A stretch of 64,000 nucleotides of DNA, from positions 310,001 to 374,000 of the forward strand of contig CAMYNM010000001.1 of NCBI GenBank assembly GCA_947259725.1, written 5' to 3'. Position numbers and translations under genes: made by a program. The notes under the pieces are model-generated. The model made no database searches. It was not told the DNA's origin and saw only the letters and a list, made by a program, of their open reading frames with translations. Positions 1 through 8,008 of this stretch are shown piece by piece. The DNA is from CALZIK01 sp945787635 (GTDB lineage: Bacteria; Acidobacteriota; Thermoanaerobaculia; Multivoradales; JAHEKO01). Each line of letters starts with the position of its first letter. The first letter of the stretch is position 1.

Positions 1-425
1 CAAGGAAGATCGGTGGGATACCCGTAGTCGTCGCCGACCAGAAAACAGCCGACCCGGCCGACCGCGTAGCCGATCGCTACCGTCGGTCCCCCGGCGTCGG
101 TCACCGCCCACAAAGACAGCTTGCGGCGCCGAACGGTCCAGATCACCGCAACCGCGCCGCCAATCAGCGCGCCGTACCAGACCAGGCCGGACCGATCGAA
201 AAGCAGATGCCAATCGCCGTAGAGCATCGCGTAGTAGATCTTGGCGCCGAGAATTCCGCCTATCCCGGCGGCGAGCAGCAGCGCGCTGGTGTCCTCTTCG
301 TCACCGATGTCCAATCGCTGCATGCACCAGCGAAGCACCATCCAGGACGACAGAAAGGCCAGCACCATCAACAGCCCGAACGGGCTGATCGAGAGGCTAC
401 CGATGTGAAACAACTCTCGGATCAT
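1..425 (-). CDS. lgt: Prolipoprotein diacylglyceryl transferase, N-terminal part (cut by window edge)
   Basis: Lgt moves a diacylglyceryl group from phosphatidylglycerol to the lipobox cysteine of prolipoproteins in the inner membrane. About 141 codons are visible, starting at an ATG at 425 (MIRELFHIG); the rest lies beyond base 1. The visible part has a first membrane segment (SPFGLLMVLAFLSSWMVL), further hydrophobic stretches and the family signature as GRVGCFLVGDDYG near residue 125, matching the GRxGxFxxGExxG region. It follows the PilZ gene on the same strand after 75 bases and may be cotranscribed. Identification rests on the signature and membrane pattern; the C-terminal half could not be inspected. 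Confidence 0.85.
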   Translation of the reverse strand, partial: MIRELFHIGSLSISPFGLLMVLAFLSSWMVLRWCMQRLDIGDEEDTSALLLAAGIGGILGAKIYYAMLYGDWHLLFDRSGLVWYGALIGGAVAVIWTVRRRKLSLWAVTDAGGPTVAIGYAVGRVGCFLVGDDYGYPTDLP

Positions 426-500
426 GCGCGGGCTCTCGGATTCGGAATCGGAGTGGGGTGGGACGGGCGCCCCGGGTGGCTCGGGCGCCTATCGTAGCAG

Positions 501-1211
501 TCAGGTCGGCAGTGCCCGGTCCGGGTCGATCTCGGTGCGGCGCATGAAGTTCTCGAAGCGCTCCCTGTCCGTCGCCCGAAACCACACGAACCGAGCCCCC
601 AGACCGTAGACCTTCTCGACCGCCGGATCGGCCCGGCGCACGACCTCGGCGCGGGCTTCGATCGGCGTCTTTTCCCCGGGCAGCTCCATCTTGAGGTCCA
701 GGATCGCGCCGGGCGGAAACCGCTCCTGGGTGCGGATCAGGAGTCCGGATCGGGAGACATTGACGGTCTGGGCAATGCGCAGGACCTTGCCGGCTCCGAG
801 CTCGACCTCGACCTTGACCATCACTCTCGCGTCGGGGCGTGGCGCTTTCCGAAGAAAGTCCGCGAGCGCGGTTGCGCCCTTCCCGCCGGCACCGCTCAGG
901 TTGATCAAGCGCACGCCGGCTTGCTCCAGCGGTTCGAGGTCGAACATGTCTTCGGGCGACGCCAGAACGACAGTAAACGGAAGCCTCTCTCGCCCGATCG
1001 TCGCCTCGAGACGCTCCCAGAAGACGACGGTGTCGAGCTCCGGCAAGGGATGGACGAGGATCAAAAGGTCCGGCCTGATGTCGGACAGTCGCTGCTCGGC
1101 GAGAGCGGGCTCGGCAAAGTGCTCGAGCACTACGCCACCGGCCCTTTCGAGCACAGAAGCAAGCTCTCCCCTGCTCTCTTCGCTGGCTACCGTGACGACG
1201 TGCTGTTTCAT
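501..1211 (-). CDS. Degenerate receiver-like domain fused to PilZ domain
   Basis: The 236-residue protein has an alpha/beta receiver-like N-terminal half (about residues 1-125) and a PilZ domain (about 130-230). PilZ domains usually bind cyclic di-GMP; both parts of the motif are visible, RPDAR (RxxxR) and NVSRSG (NxSxxG). The receiver half lacks the acidic pair after strand 1 (SEES instead of DD), and a valine stands where strand 3 should carry the phosphoacceptor aspartate (PDLLILVHPLPELD), so phosphorylation is unlikely. No membrane segment or output enzyme domain is present. It probably acts as a c-di-GMP adaptor; this is inference. The ATG at 1211 is preceded by a TAGTCT hexamer at 1242-1247. 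It is divergent from the DUF1801 gene and lies upstream of lgt. Confidence 0.8.
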   Translation of the reverse strand: MKQHVVTVASEESRGELASVLERAGGVVLEHFAEPALAEQRLSDIRPDLLILVHPLPELDTVVFWERLEATIGRERLPFTVVLASPEDMFDLEPLEQAGVRLINLSGAGGKGATALADFLRKAPRPDARVMVKVEVELGAGKVLRIAQTVNVSRSGLLIRTQERFPPGAILDLKMELPGEKTPIEARAEVVRRADPAVEKVYGLGARFVWFRATDRERFENFMRRTEIDPDRALPT

Positions 1212-1388
1212 GTGAACGCAGTTACCTGCTCGGCGCCTTGGAGACTACACCGCGCCATCCCGCCCAATCCAGACCCCCTGCGCACGGCGCGACGGGAACG
1301 TCGCGCCACCGGCATCCCGAAATCGCGCCTCACTGCACGGTTTCTCGTATCATCGGCGGAGCAACCACGAAGGAGGACGAATCCGCAG

Positions 1389-1814
1389 ATGGCAGAGCTC
1401 AAAACGCGTCCAAATCGCGCAAGTGTCGGCAAGTTCCTGAAGTCCATCGCGAACGTTCAACGGCGCAGGGACAGCCTAGTGGTCAAGGAGATCATGGAGG
1501 AGATCACCGGCGTGAAACCCCAAATGTGGGGCCCCAGCATCGTCGGCTTCGGAAGGAGCGCCATCCGGTATGCCGACGGCAAGGAAAACGAATGGTTTCA
1601 GCTCGGTTTCTCACCGAGAAAACAGGCGCTGACCCTCTATCTTCGGTCCGGCTTTCCGCGTCACCAATCACTCATGAACAAGCTCGGCAAGCACGCCACC
1701 GGCAAGTCCTGCCTTTACATCAAGAAGCTCGACGACATCCATCTGCCCACGCTCAGAGAGCTGATCGAGCGGTCGGTCGCGCACGCCGCTCGCTCCGGCG
1801 CCCATGGCACTTGA
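1389..1814 (+). CDS. DUF1801 domain protein
   Basis: This 141-residue protein resembles the DUF1801/YdhG-like family: small cytoplasmic alpha/beta proteins of unknown biochemical role. Supporting features are the internal WGPSIVGFG segment, the WFQLGFSPRKQ strand and a C-terminal IKKLDDIHLP...LRELIE helix region. The ATG at 1389 is chosen because a strong Shine-Dalgarno AAGGAGGA lies at 1370-1377; the frame is open further upstream but is not conserved-looking there. A TATCAT hexamer at 1348-1353 could be its -10 box. Its end overlaps the start of the NTF2-like gene by 11 bases, so the two are probably cotranslated. Confidence 0.8.
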   Translation: MAELKTRPNRASVGKFLKSIANVQRRRDSLVVKEIMEEITGVKPQMWGPSIVGFGRSAIRYADGKENEWFQLGFSPRKQALTLYLRSGFPRHQSLMNKLGKHATGKSCLYIKKLDDIHLPTLRELIERSVAHAARSGAHGT

Positions 1815-2262
1815 CGAGTTCGCCGATCTGGACGGATTGATCGCCGCGCTGTACGGCACCGTCTCGGGACCGGCCGGCGAAGAGCCCGACTGGGAACGCG
1901 AGCGTTCGCTCTACCTGCCGGAGGCCCTTCTGGTCAGAGCCACGCAAGTCGACGCTGGTACCCCCCGCGCCGCGGTCATGGATGTCGAAGCTTTCATCCA
2001 GTCGGGCCGCGAGTACCTGCGTGACAACGACTTCTACGAACGTGAGCTCGCGCGCCGGACGTTCCGGTTCGGCAGGCTCGCCCATGTCCTGAGCACCTAT
2101 GAGACCTCCAGTGACCCTGAGGGCGCGCTGGCCATCGCCCGCGGAGTACACAGCCTCCAGCTCTACAACGACGGTTCCAGATGGTGGATCGTCAGCGCGG
2201 TCTGGGACACGGAGACAGAGGACAATCCGCTTCCCGCGGAGTTCGTGGCGGATCTCCGCTAG
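1804..2262 (+). CDS. NTF2-like (SnoaL-type) protein
   Basis: A 152-residue soluble protein with the cone-like alpha+beta pattern of the NTF2/SnoaL superfamily: an N-terminal helix region, a central strand carrying FIQSGREYL, then strands around FGRLAHVLSTYE and a terminal WWIVSAVWDTE strand. Members include small-molecule isomerases, hydratases and non-enzymatic ligand-binding proteins, so no reaction is assigned. It has no signal peptide. It starts inside the end of the DUF1801 gene and its stop overlaps the stop of the DUF547 gene on the other strand (CTAG). Confidence 0.7.
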   Translation: MALDEFADLDGLIAALYGTVSGPAGEEPDWERERSLYLPEALLVRATQVDAGTPRAAVMDVEAFIQSGREYLRDNDFYERELARRTFRFGRLAHVLSTYETSSDPEGALAIARGVHSLQLYNDGSRWWIVSAVWDTETEDNPLPAEFVADLR

Positions 2263-3053
2263 CGATCGTTCAGGGACCAGTCGTAGTCGAGGTACTTGAC
2301 CGTCGGCTCGGTCGCCCGAATCCGGGTGGCGGCATCGGCCGGAAGATGCTCCAGCACCCAATCGAGAACCTTGCCGCGGGCGAAAAACGCCACGACCGTG
2401 CTGCCGCCGGTGAAGTCGCCCGCGTACCACTTGAAGATCGACGACAACCACAGATCCTCGCCATCGAATCGCAGTCCCTTCGTGGAGTCCGCGAGAAACG
2501 CTCTCGTCTGGTCTTCGAGCTGGTGCTCCAGGTCCTCCGCCCGGTACGGCTCGAATCGCAGGTCGGGGCAGCTGGTGGAAGCACAGACCACCGCGAAGTG
2601 CACCCGCGGATCTCCTTCATCTCGCGCCCGAGTTTCGATCTCGTCGAGAGTCAGCTCTTCGCCCGCAACCGGATAGCGCAACGAATCAAAAAAACCGTCC
2701 ACCGTCTTGACCGACTCGATCCCCGGGTAGCGATCGAGCACGAACTTCGCGGTGACCGCGTTGTAGGCATTCGACCAGAACGCGATCCGCGCCTCGCGGG
2801 TCGCTTCCGTCGTGCGGGCATCGACGAGGCTGCTGAGATAAGCGTCGAGATCTTCAGGCGCCGCTTGCAGCCCAGCGTAGTCGAGGCCGCCAGCTCGATG
2901 AAATCGGTCCAGAACGGCGGCCCAGGCTGCGTCTGATGGAGTCGGGTTCGACATGGGGCTCGCGGCCTCCTGGTCGGCTGCCGGCGCGCACCCCGGCCCG
3001 AGCACGGTCGAGAGCAAGGCGGCAGCTAGGGTTGAGAAGACAAGTCTTTTCAT
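2259..3053 (-). CDS. Exported DUF547 protein
   Basis: A 264-residue DUF547 protein. DUF547 domains occur in exported or membrane-linked bacterial proteins and in plants; the biochemical role is unknown. Conserved features visible are ARIAFWSNAYNAVTAKFVLDRYP, the DEIE segment, HFAVVCASTSCPDLR and the C-terminal SSIFKWYAGDF block. The ATG at 3053 is chosen because it begins a signal peptide (MKRLVFSTLAAALL) ending near GPGC; the lipobox is imperfect, so lipoprotein status is uncertain. The frame stays open upstream to 3401, but that stretch runs opposite the DHH gene and looks non-coding. Confidence 0.82.
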   Translation of the reverse strand: MKRLVFSTLAAALLSTVLGPGCAPAADQEAASPMSNPTPSDAAWAAVLDRFHRAGGLDYAGLQAAPEDLDAYLSSLVDARTTEATREARIAFWSNAYNAVTAKFVLDRYPGIESVKTVDGFFDSLRYPVAGEELTLDEIETRARDEGDPRVHFAVVCASTSCPDLRFEPYRAEDLEHQLEDQTRAFLADSTKGLRFDGEDLWLSSIFKWYAGDFTGGSTVVAFFARGKVLDWVLEHLPADAATRIRATEPTVKYLDYDWSLNDR

Positions 3054-3118
3054 GGAGTCTCGAATTGCGTCAACGAATATGTACGACAGTCTATTCCCGC
3101 CGGATTCGTGTGGGTACG

Positions 3119-3147
3119 TTCCGGCGGACTTCGAGCCCTGGTAGACT
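3119..3147 (+). promoter_or_regulatory. Candidate promoter of the DHH gene
   Basis: TAGACT at 3142-3147 follows a weak -35 (TTCCGG, 3119-3124) after 17 bases. The ATG at 3160 lies only 12 bases past the -10, so the transcript would have a leader of about six bases. No Shine-Dalgarno is visible. Confidence 0.4.
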
Positions 3148-3159
3148 CCGCCTCTACGC

Positions 3160-4218
3160 ATGCTCAGCGATCTCACTCGAGAGAGGTATGAGGTCTTCGC
3201 CAAGCTGGTTCGGCGAAAGGCCCAGTCAGGGCGATGGCTCGTGCTCACCCATGACAATCCGGATCCCGACTCGATCGCCTCGGCGGCCGGGCTGGCGAAG
3301 GTTCTGCGCCGCTCCTTTCGTCGCCAGGTCCGCGTCGCGTACGGCGGCATCATCGGCCGGGCCGAGAACCAGGAGCTGGTAAAGGTTCTGGGCGTGCACA
3401 TTAGTCACATACGCCATCTCGACGTCAAGAAATACAAGCACTACGCGCTCGTCGACACGCAGCCTGGAACCGGCAATAACGCGCTCGACGGGATCATCCC
3501 GGACCTGGTTTTCGATCACCACCCCGTCCGCAGCGCCACCCGCAAGGTTCCGTTCTCTGATATCCGGACGGACTACGGCGCCACCGCCACCATGATCGCC
3601 GAATACATCTCCGCGAGCGGTTGGGAATTGACCAAGAAAGAGGCGACCGCCTTTCTCTACGCGGTACGCTCCGAGACTCAGGACTTCGGACGCGAGTTCT
3701 CTCCGCACGACCGGACACTCTTCGACGAGCTGCTACCCAAGGCCGACCTGCGCGCTCTGGCACGCATCCAGACGCCGGTGCTGCCGCTCTCCTACTACCA
3801 GACCCTCCACGAAGCACTCGAGAAGCTCGAATCGGTGGGATCGCTGGTGATCAGCCACCTCGGCGCGATTCCCAACCCCGACATCGTCCCGGAGATAGCC
3901 GACCTTCTGCTGCGCATGCGTGGCATGACCTGGTCGCTATGCACCGGCGTTCTCAACGACCGCATCTACCTGTCGTTGCGCACCACCAACAGCCGCGCCG
4001 ACGCCGGCCGGCTCATGCGGCGAATCCTCGGTCGACGCGGCAGAGGCGGCGGCCACGGGATGATGGCGGGAGGCTGGATCGAGTGGCCGGGCTCCCGGAG
4101 CGGTTCGGCCGAAGGCCTGCAGCGCTACCTCGCGCAGCGCCTCGCCACGATCCTCAAGAAGAAGCCCGAGCGGATCACACCGATCGCGATGAAGAGCTCA
4201 CCTACTCCCACTCGATAG
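3160..4218 (+). CDS. DHH/DHHA1 phosphoesterase (NrnA-like)
   Basis: A 352-residue DHH-superfamily phosphoesterase. Relatives degrade nanoRNA, pAp or cyclic dinucleotides using two metal ions. Metal-binding motifs are visible in order: THDNPDPDS (motif I), ALVDTQPG (motif II), FDHHP (motif III), a later acidic region, and the DHHA1 substrate-binding glycine motif GRGGGHGMMAGG near residue 300. Length fits NrnA-type enzymes of 320-350 residues. There are no membrane or CBS domains. It converges on guaA and their 3' ends overlap by 17 bases. The exact substrate cannot be read from sequence. Confidence 0.85.
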   Translation: MLSDLTRERYEVFAKLVRRKAQSGRWLVLTHDNPDPDSIASAAGLAKVLRRSFRRQVRVAYGGIIGRAENQELVKVLGVHISHIRHLDVKKYKHYALVDTQPGTGNNALDGIIPDLVFDHHPVRSATRKVPFSDIRTDYGATATMIAEYISASGWELTKKEATAFLYAVRSETQDFGREFSPHDRTLFDELLPKADLRALARIQTPVLPLSYYQTLHEALEKLESVGSLVISHLGAIPNPDIVPEIADLLLRMRGMTWSLCTGVLNDRIYLSLRTTNSRADAGRLMRRILGRRGRGGGHGMMAGGWIEWPGSRSGSAEGLQRYLAQRLATILKKKPERITPIAMKSSPTPTR

Positions 4219-5806
4219 TGGCTGGCGGCTTGCTGGTGACGTCGTAGACCACTCGGTTGACGCCGCGGACCTCGTTGACGATCCGGTTGGCGACCAGGCC
4301 CAGGAAGTCATGCGGCAGCGGGCTCCAGTCGGCGGTCATGAAATCCTGAGTCTCGACGGCGCGCAGCGCCACCACGTTCTCGTAGGTCCGGCTGTCGCCC
4401 ATCACGCCCACGGTGTGGACCGGAAGGAGCACAGCGAAGGCCTGGCTGACCTTGTTGTAGAGGTCGCGGCTACGCAGCTCCTGAATGAAGATCGCGTCGG
4501 CTTGCTGCAGGGTGCGCACCCGCTCGGGGGTGATCTCGCCGAGAATTCTGACGCCCAGCCCCGGACCCGGAAAGGGGTGACGACCGATGAACTCTTCCGG
4601 CAGTCCGAGTTCCCGACCCAGCTGCCGCACTTCGTCCTTGAACAGCATCCGGAGGGGCTCGATGAGCTCGAAGCCGAGCTGCTCCGGCAGGCCACCCACA
4701 TTGTGATGGGTCTTGATCACCGCCGACGGTCCCTTGACCGAAACGGACTCGATCACGTCCGGGTAGAGCGTGCCTTGGGCGAGATATCCCGCCCCCTGGA
4801 GCTTCTCCGCCTCTGCCTGGAAGACCTCGATGAAGACACGACCTATGATCCGGCGCTTCTCTTCCGGATCGCTGACCCCGGACAGGGCGGAAAGAAAACG
4901 CTTGCCGGCGTCGACCACGATCACCGGCAGGCCGAGGCCGGTCCCGAGGTTGTTCTCCATATGGCGGCGCTCGTCCTTGCGCAGTAGCCCGGTATCGACA
5001 AACACCGCGGCCAGTCGATCTCCCACCGCTCTCCTGAGCAGCGCCGCGACCACCGACGAATCCACGCCGCCCGAGATGCCGCACAGGACGCGCCCCTCTG
5101 GCGCCTGCCTCCGGATTGTCGCGACCGCTTCTTCCAGATAGGAAGCCATGGCCCAGTCACCGTGGGCTCCGCAAATGCGGTAGAGAAAATTGCGCAGGAT
5201 CTCGTCACCCGAGACCGTGTGAGACACCTCGGGATGGAACTGGATACCGTAAATCGACCGCTCGGCATTCTCGATTCCGACCACCGGAGCGCTGTCACTC
5301 GAAGCGATGCGCTTGAAGCCCCCTGGCGCACAGGCGACACGGTCGCCGTGGCTCATCCAGACGGTTTCCCGGGCGGAGAGATTGTCGAACAGGTCACTCG
5401 AGCCGCCGAGGTCGATCTCGGCGCGACCGTACTCCCGCTTTCCGGAGGCCTCCACCTCACCGCCCAGCTGATGGGCGATCAGCTGCAACCCGTAGCAGAT
5501 GCCCAGAACCGGGATCCCGAGCTCGAAAAATCCTCCATCCACATGAGGCGCACCCGGGTCGTACACCGACTGTGGACCGCCCGACAGGATCACCCCGATC
5601 GGTCGCAGCTCGGAGGCCTCGGCGGCGGTCATCGTGCACGGATGCACCTCGCAATACACCCGGTTCTCCCGCAGGCGCCGGGCGATGAGCTGGGTGTACT
5701 GACTACCGAAATCGAGCACCAGCACGGTCTCATGCCGCGAAGCCAGATCCGTCTCGCGGCCCCGGAGGTTGACCACGTTGGCCCGCCGGCTCGCAGCGCC
5801 GCTCAA
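4202..5806 (-). CDS. guaA: GMP synthase (glutamine-hydrolysing)
   Basis: GuaA converts XMP to GMP with ATP and glutamine, the last step of guanine nucleotide synthesis. The 534 residues contain the class I amidotransferase domain (VLVLDFGSQYTQLIARR, nucleophile in GICYGLQL, FHPEVSHT), the PP-loop ATP pyrophosphatase domain (SGGVDSSVV near residue 245) and the dimerisation domain ending in SKPPATIEWE. The start given is the TTG at 5806 that overlaps the gpsA stop (TTGA); a GTG slightly downstream, giving VVNLRGRE, is possible because family proteins usually start 10-20 residues before VLVLDFGSQ. It is the last gene of the cinA-thpR-plsY-gpsA-guaA unit. Confidence 0.96.
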   Translation of the reverse strand: MSGAASRRANVVNLRGRETDLASRHETVLVLDFGSQYTQLIARRLRENRVYCEVHPCTMTAAEASELRPIGVILSGGPQSVYDPGAPHVDGGFFELGIPVLGICYGLQLIAHQLGGEVEASGKREYGRAEIDLGGSSDLFDNLSARETVWMSHGDRVACAPGGFKRIASSDSAPVVGIENAERSIYGIQFHPEVSHTVSGDEILRNFLYRICGAHGDWAMASYLEEAVATIRRQAPEGRVLCGISGGVDSSVVAALLRRAVGDRLAAVFVDTGLLRKDERRHMENNLGTGLGLPVIVVDAGKRFLSALSGVSDPEEKRRIIGRVFIEVFQAEAEKLQGAGYLAQGTLYPDVIESVSVKGPSAVIKTHHNVGGLPEQLGFELIEPLRMLFKDEVRQLGRELGLPEEFIGRHPFPGPGLGVRILGEITPERVRTLQQADAIFIQELRSRDLYNKVSQAFAVLLPVHTVGVMGDSRTYENVVALRAVETQDFMTADWSPLPHDFLGLVANRIVNEVRGVNRVVYDVTSKPPATIEWE

Positions 5807-6822
5807 AGCTCGTGCTCCGCTTTTCGTGCTCGCTGCATCAACTCCTCCAGCGCTTCGCGCGGGTCCTTGCCCTCGTAGAGTACACGCATCATCTGGTCGG
5901 TGATCGGAATCTCGATCTCGTGGCGCGCGGCCAGCCGACTGAGGGAGAGAGAATTGCGGATCCCCTCTGCCACCATCGAGGTCTCCGCCTGGATCTGCTC
6001 GAGGCTCTTGCCGGCGGCGAGCTCCATCCCGGTCCGGCGATTACGAGACAGCCCGCCGGTACAGGTGAGGACGAGATCACCGAGCCCCGCCAGACCCGAA
6101 AAGGTCCGAGCCTCCCCATCGCAGGCGACGCCGAGCCGGGTCATCTCGTGCAAGCCACGGGTGATCAACGCGGCGACGGTATTGTGGCCGAGTCCGAGAC
6201 CGGTGACGACTCCGGACGCCACCGCGATCACGTTCTTAGCAGCGCCGCCCAGCTCGACGCCGATCACGTCGGAGCTCGAGTACAACCGAAAGTTGGGCGT
6301 CGCCAACGTCTCGCGCAAGCGCTTAGCGAGAGCCTCTTCTTTCGAGGCTATGACGGCTGCCGTGGGCGCGTCGCGCGCGAGCTCGGCCGCGAAGGTGGGA
6401 CCGGAGAGCACCGCGAAGTGGATCTCGCGGCCGGCTTTTGCGGCTTCGGCCGCCGCGACCTCACTCATTCGCGCGGTGGTCTCGATCTCGACGCCCTTGG
6501 TGGCCGAAACCAGCACATCCGGACCGTCGCAGCCGGCGGTCGCCGCAAGGTAGGCCCTGACCGTGTCCCGGAACCCGTGCGAGGGAACGACCACCAGCGC
6601 GACGGCGCATTGCCCGACCTCACCCAGGTCGGCCCCACTCGAGAGACTCTCGGGGAACTCGACACCCGGCAGGTATTTCTGGTTCTCGCGGCGATCCGCG
6701 AGCTCGGTGGCGAACGCCGGCTCTCGGGACCAGAGCAGAACCTCGTGCCCGGCGGCCGCGAACTGAACCGCTAGCGCCGTACCCCAGGACCCGGAACCGA
6801 TGACACCGATTCGCTCGCTCAT
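5803..6822 (-). CDS. gpsA: Glycerol-3-phosphate dehydrogenase [NAD(P)+]
   Basis: GpsA reduces dihydroxyacetone phosphate to sn-glycerol 3-phosphate, the phospholipid precursor. The 339-residue protein has the Rossmann motif IGSGSWGTALA at its N-terminus, the KGVE segment, the GAAKNVIAVASGVVTGL catalytic-lysine region and a helical C-terminal domain ending in EHEL. The start is the ATG at 6822, which overlaps the plsY stop by four bases (ATGA) and begins directly before the nucleotide-binding strand. Coupling to plsY makes metabolic sense, since PlsY uses the glycerol 3-phosphate that GpsA makes. Confidence 0.96.
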   Translation of the reverse strand: MSERIGVIGSGSWGTALAVQFAAAGHEVLLWSREPAFATELADRRENQKYLPGVEFPESLSSGADLGEVGQCAVALVVVPSHGFRDTVRAYLAATAGCDGPDVLVSATKGVEIETTARMSEVAAAEAAKAGREIHFAVLSGPTFAAELARDAPTAAVIASKEEALAKRLRETLATPNFRLYSSSDVIGVELGGAAKNVIAVASGVVTGLGLGHNTVAALITRGLHEMTRLGVACDGEARTFSGLAGLGDLVLTCTGGLSRNRRTGMELAAGKSLEQIQAETSMVAEGIRNSLSLSRLAARHEIEIPITDQMMRVLYEGKDPREALEELMQRARKAEHEL

Positions 6823-7448
6823 GCCGCCCCTCTTCCAAATCGCGACTCCGTTCCGGCCGCGATCCGGCGCAGGTTGGGAAAGTGTCGGCCGATGACCAGC
6901 GCCGCGATGGCAGTCGCCGCCCACCATCCCGCTCTCCCGGCCGCCGGCGGAAAACCCAGCCGGTCGGCAAGCAGCCACAGCAGCGGCAGCAAGGCGACCG
7001 CGACCATCGAGCCGACCGAAACCATCCGCGAGAGGCCTACCGTCAGTACGAACACGACGGCCGCCAACGCGCAAGCGATTGGACTGAGCGCGGTCAGCGC
7101 TCCGAACCCGGTCGCCACGCCCTTGCCGCCGCGAAACCCCAGGAAGGGCGACAGGACATGGCCCAAGACACACGCCACGGCGACCGTGGCAACCGTGGTG
7201 CTCGGGAGTTCCGCACCTCGTGCCAACCAGACGGGCACGAACCCCTTGCCGGTGTCCAGAGCCAGACCCACGAAGGCAGCGCCCGGGCCGGCGGTTCGCA
7301 GCGCGTTGGTCGCGCCAGGATTGCCGCTACCGACCTGCCTCAGGTCACGGCCGGTCCGAACCCGTGCCGATAGATAGCTGAAGGGAATCGCTCCCAGGAG
7401 AAAGCATCCGGCGATGAGGAGCATCCAGCTTACGGGTTGGTCTTGCAT
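6819..7448 (-). CDS. plsY: Acyl-phosphate glycerol-3-phosphate acyltransferase
   Basis: PlsY transfers an acyl group from acyl phosphate to glycerol 3-phosphate in the inner membrane, making lysophosphatidate. The 209-residue protein has a first membrane segment (LLIAGCFLLGAIPFSYL), the signature GSGNPGATNALR, the second conserved loop HVLSPFLGFRGGKGVATGFG, and five to six hydrophobic segments. The ATG at 7448 (MQDQPVSWML) is chosen; the frame is open further upstream but there overlaps thpR. It overlaps gpsA by four bases and the 3' end of thpR by 19 bases. Confidence 0.95.
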   Translation of the reverse strand: MQDQPVSWMLLIAGCFLLGAIPFSYLSARVRTGRDLRQVGSGNPGATNALRTAGPGAAFVGLALDTGKGFVPVWLARGAELPSTTVATVAVACVLGHVLSPFLGFRGGKGVATGFGALTALSPIACALAAVVFVLTVGLSRMVSVGSMVAVALLPLLWLLADRLGFPPAAGRAGWWAATAIAALVIGRHFPNLRRIAAGTESRFGRGAA

Positions 7449-8008
7449 GGGCTCAGAGCATACGACCGAACTACCTCGTAATGTACCCCACCCGGATCCG
7501 GAGCGCTTTCGATCAGGCAGCCGCGGCGAACCTCGAAGGCCGGTTCCCCGATCGTCGTGGCTACGCACGCGGCGCTCCAGGCCTCGATCGCGGCGCGGGG
7601 CCAGGGCTGCCTGCAGCGGGCGAGAGTCAGGTGAGGCGAATAGCCTCGCCGTTCGAGCTCGAAGCCGCAGGCAGCCGAGGCCTCGGCGATCGCGGCCTGC
7701 AGCCGTCGGAGAGGTTCGGCGGGCGCGACGCCGATCCAGACGATCCGGGCCGGCCGCCCTACCGGGAAGGTGCCGCTACCTTGCAGCCTGGCCTCGAACG
7801 CGCGCTCGCCGGCGAAGGCGCTGGCCAGCGAAGCATGCAGCGCCGGCAGATCGGCCGCATTAACCCTGCCGAGAAAGACCAGGGTCAGGTGCCAGTTGGC
7901 CACCGGAACCCAGCGGGCCGGTGGCAACCGGGAGCGCAGCGGTCGGAGAGCGGCGTCGAGCCGAGTGCTCACGGCGCCGGGGAGCTCGAGCGCCACGAAG
8001 GCCTTCAC
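7430..8008 (-). CDS. thpR: RNA 2',3'-cyclic phosphodiesterase (2'-5' RNA ligase family)
   Basis: ThpR belongs to the 2H phosphoesterase family, which opens 2',3'-cyclic RNA ends. Both HxTx catalytic motifs are present in the 192-residue protein: HLTLVFLG near residue 40 and HLTLARC near residue 125. The start is the GTG at 8008, which overlaps the cinA stop (GTGA) and opens the first strand (VKAFVALELP). An upstream in-frame start at 8086 would add a non-conserved tail inside cinA. It lies between cinA and plsY in an overlapping gene run. Confidence 0.9.
   Translation of the reverse strand: MKAFVALELPGAVSTRLDAALRPLRSRLPPARWVPVANWHLTLVFLGRVNAADLPALHASLASAFAGERAFEARLQGSGTFPVGRPARIVWIGVAPAEPLRRLQAAIAEASAACGFELERRGYSPHLTLARCRQPWPRAAIEAWSAACVATTIGEPAFEVRRGCLIESAPDPGGVHYEVVRSYALSPCKTNP

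Noticed and set aside
6823..7173. Upstream extension of the gpsA reading frame
   Set aside because: It lies inside plsY in another frame; the gpsA Rossmann fold begins right after the ATG at 6822.
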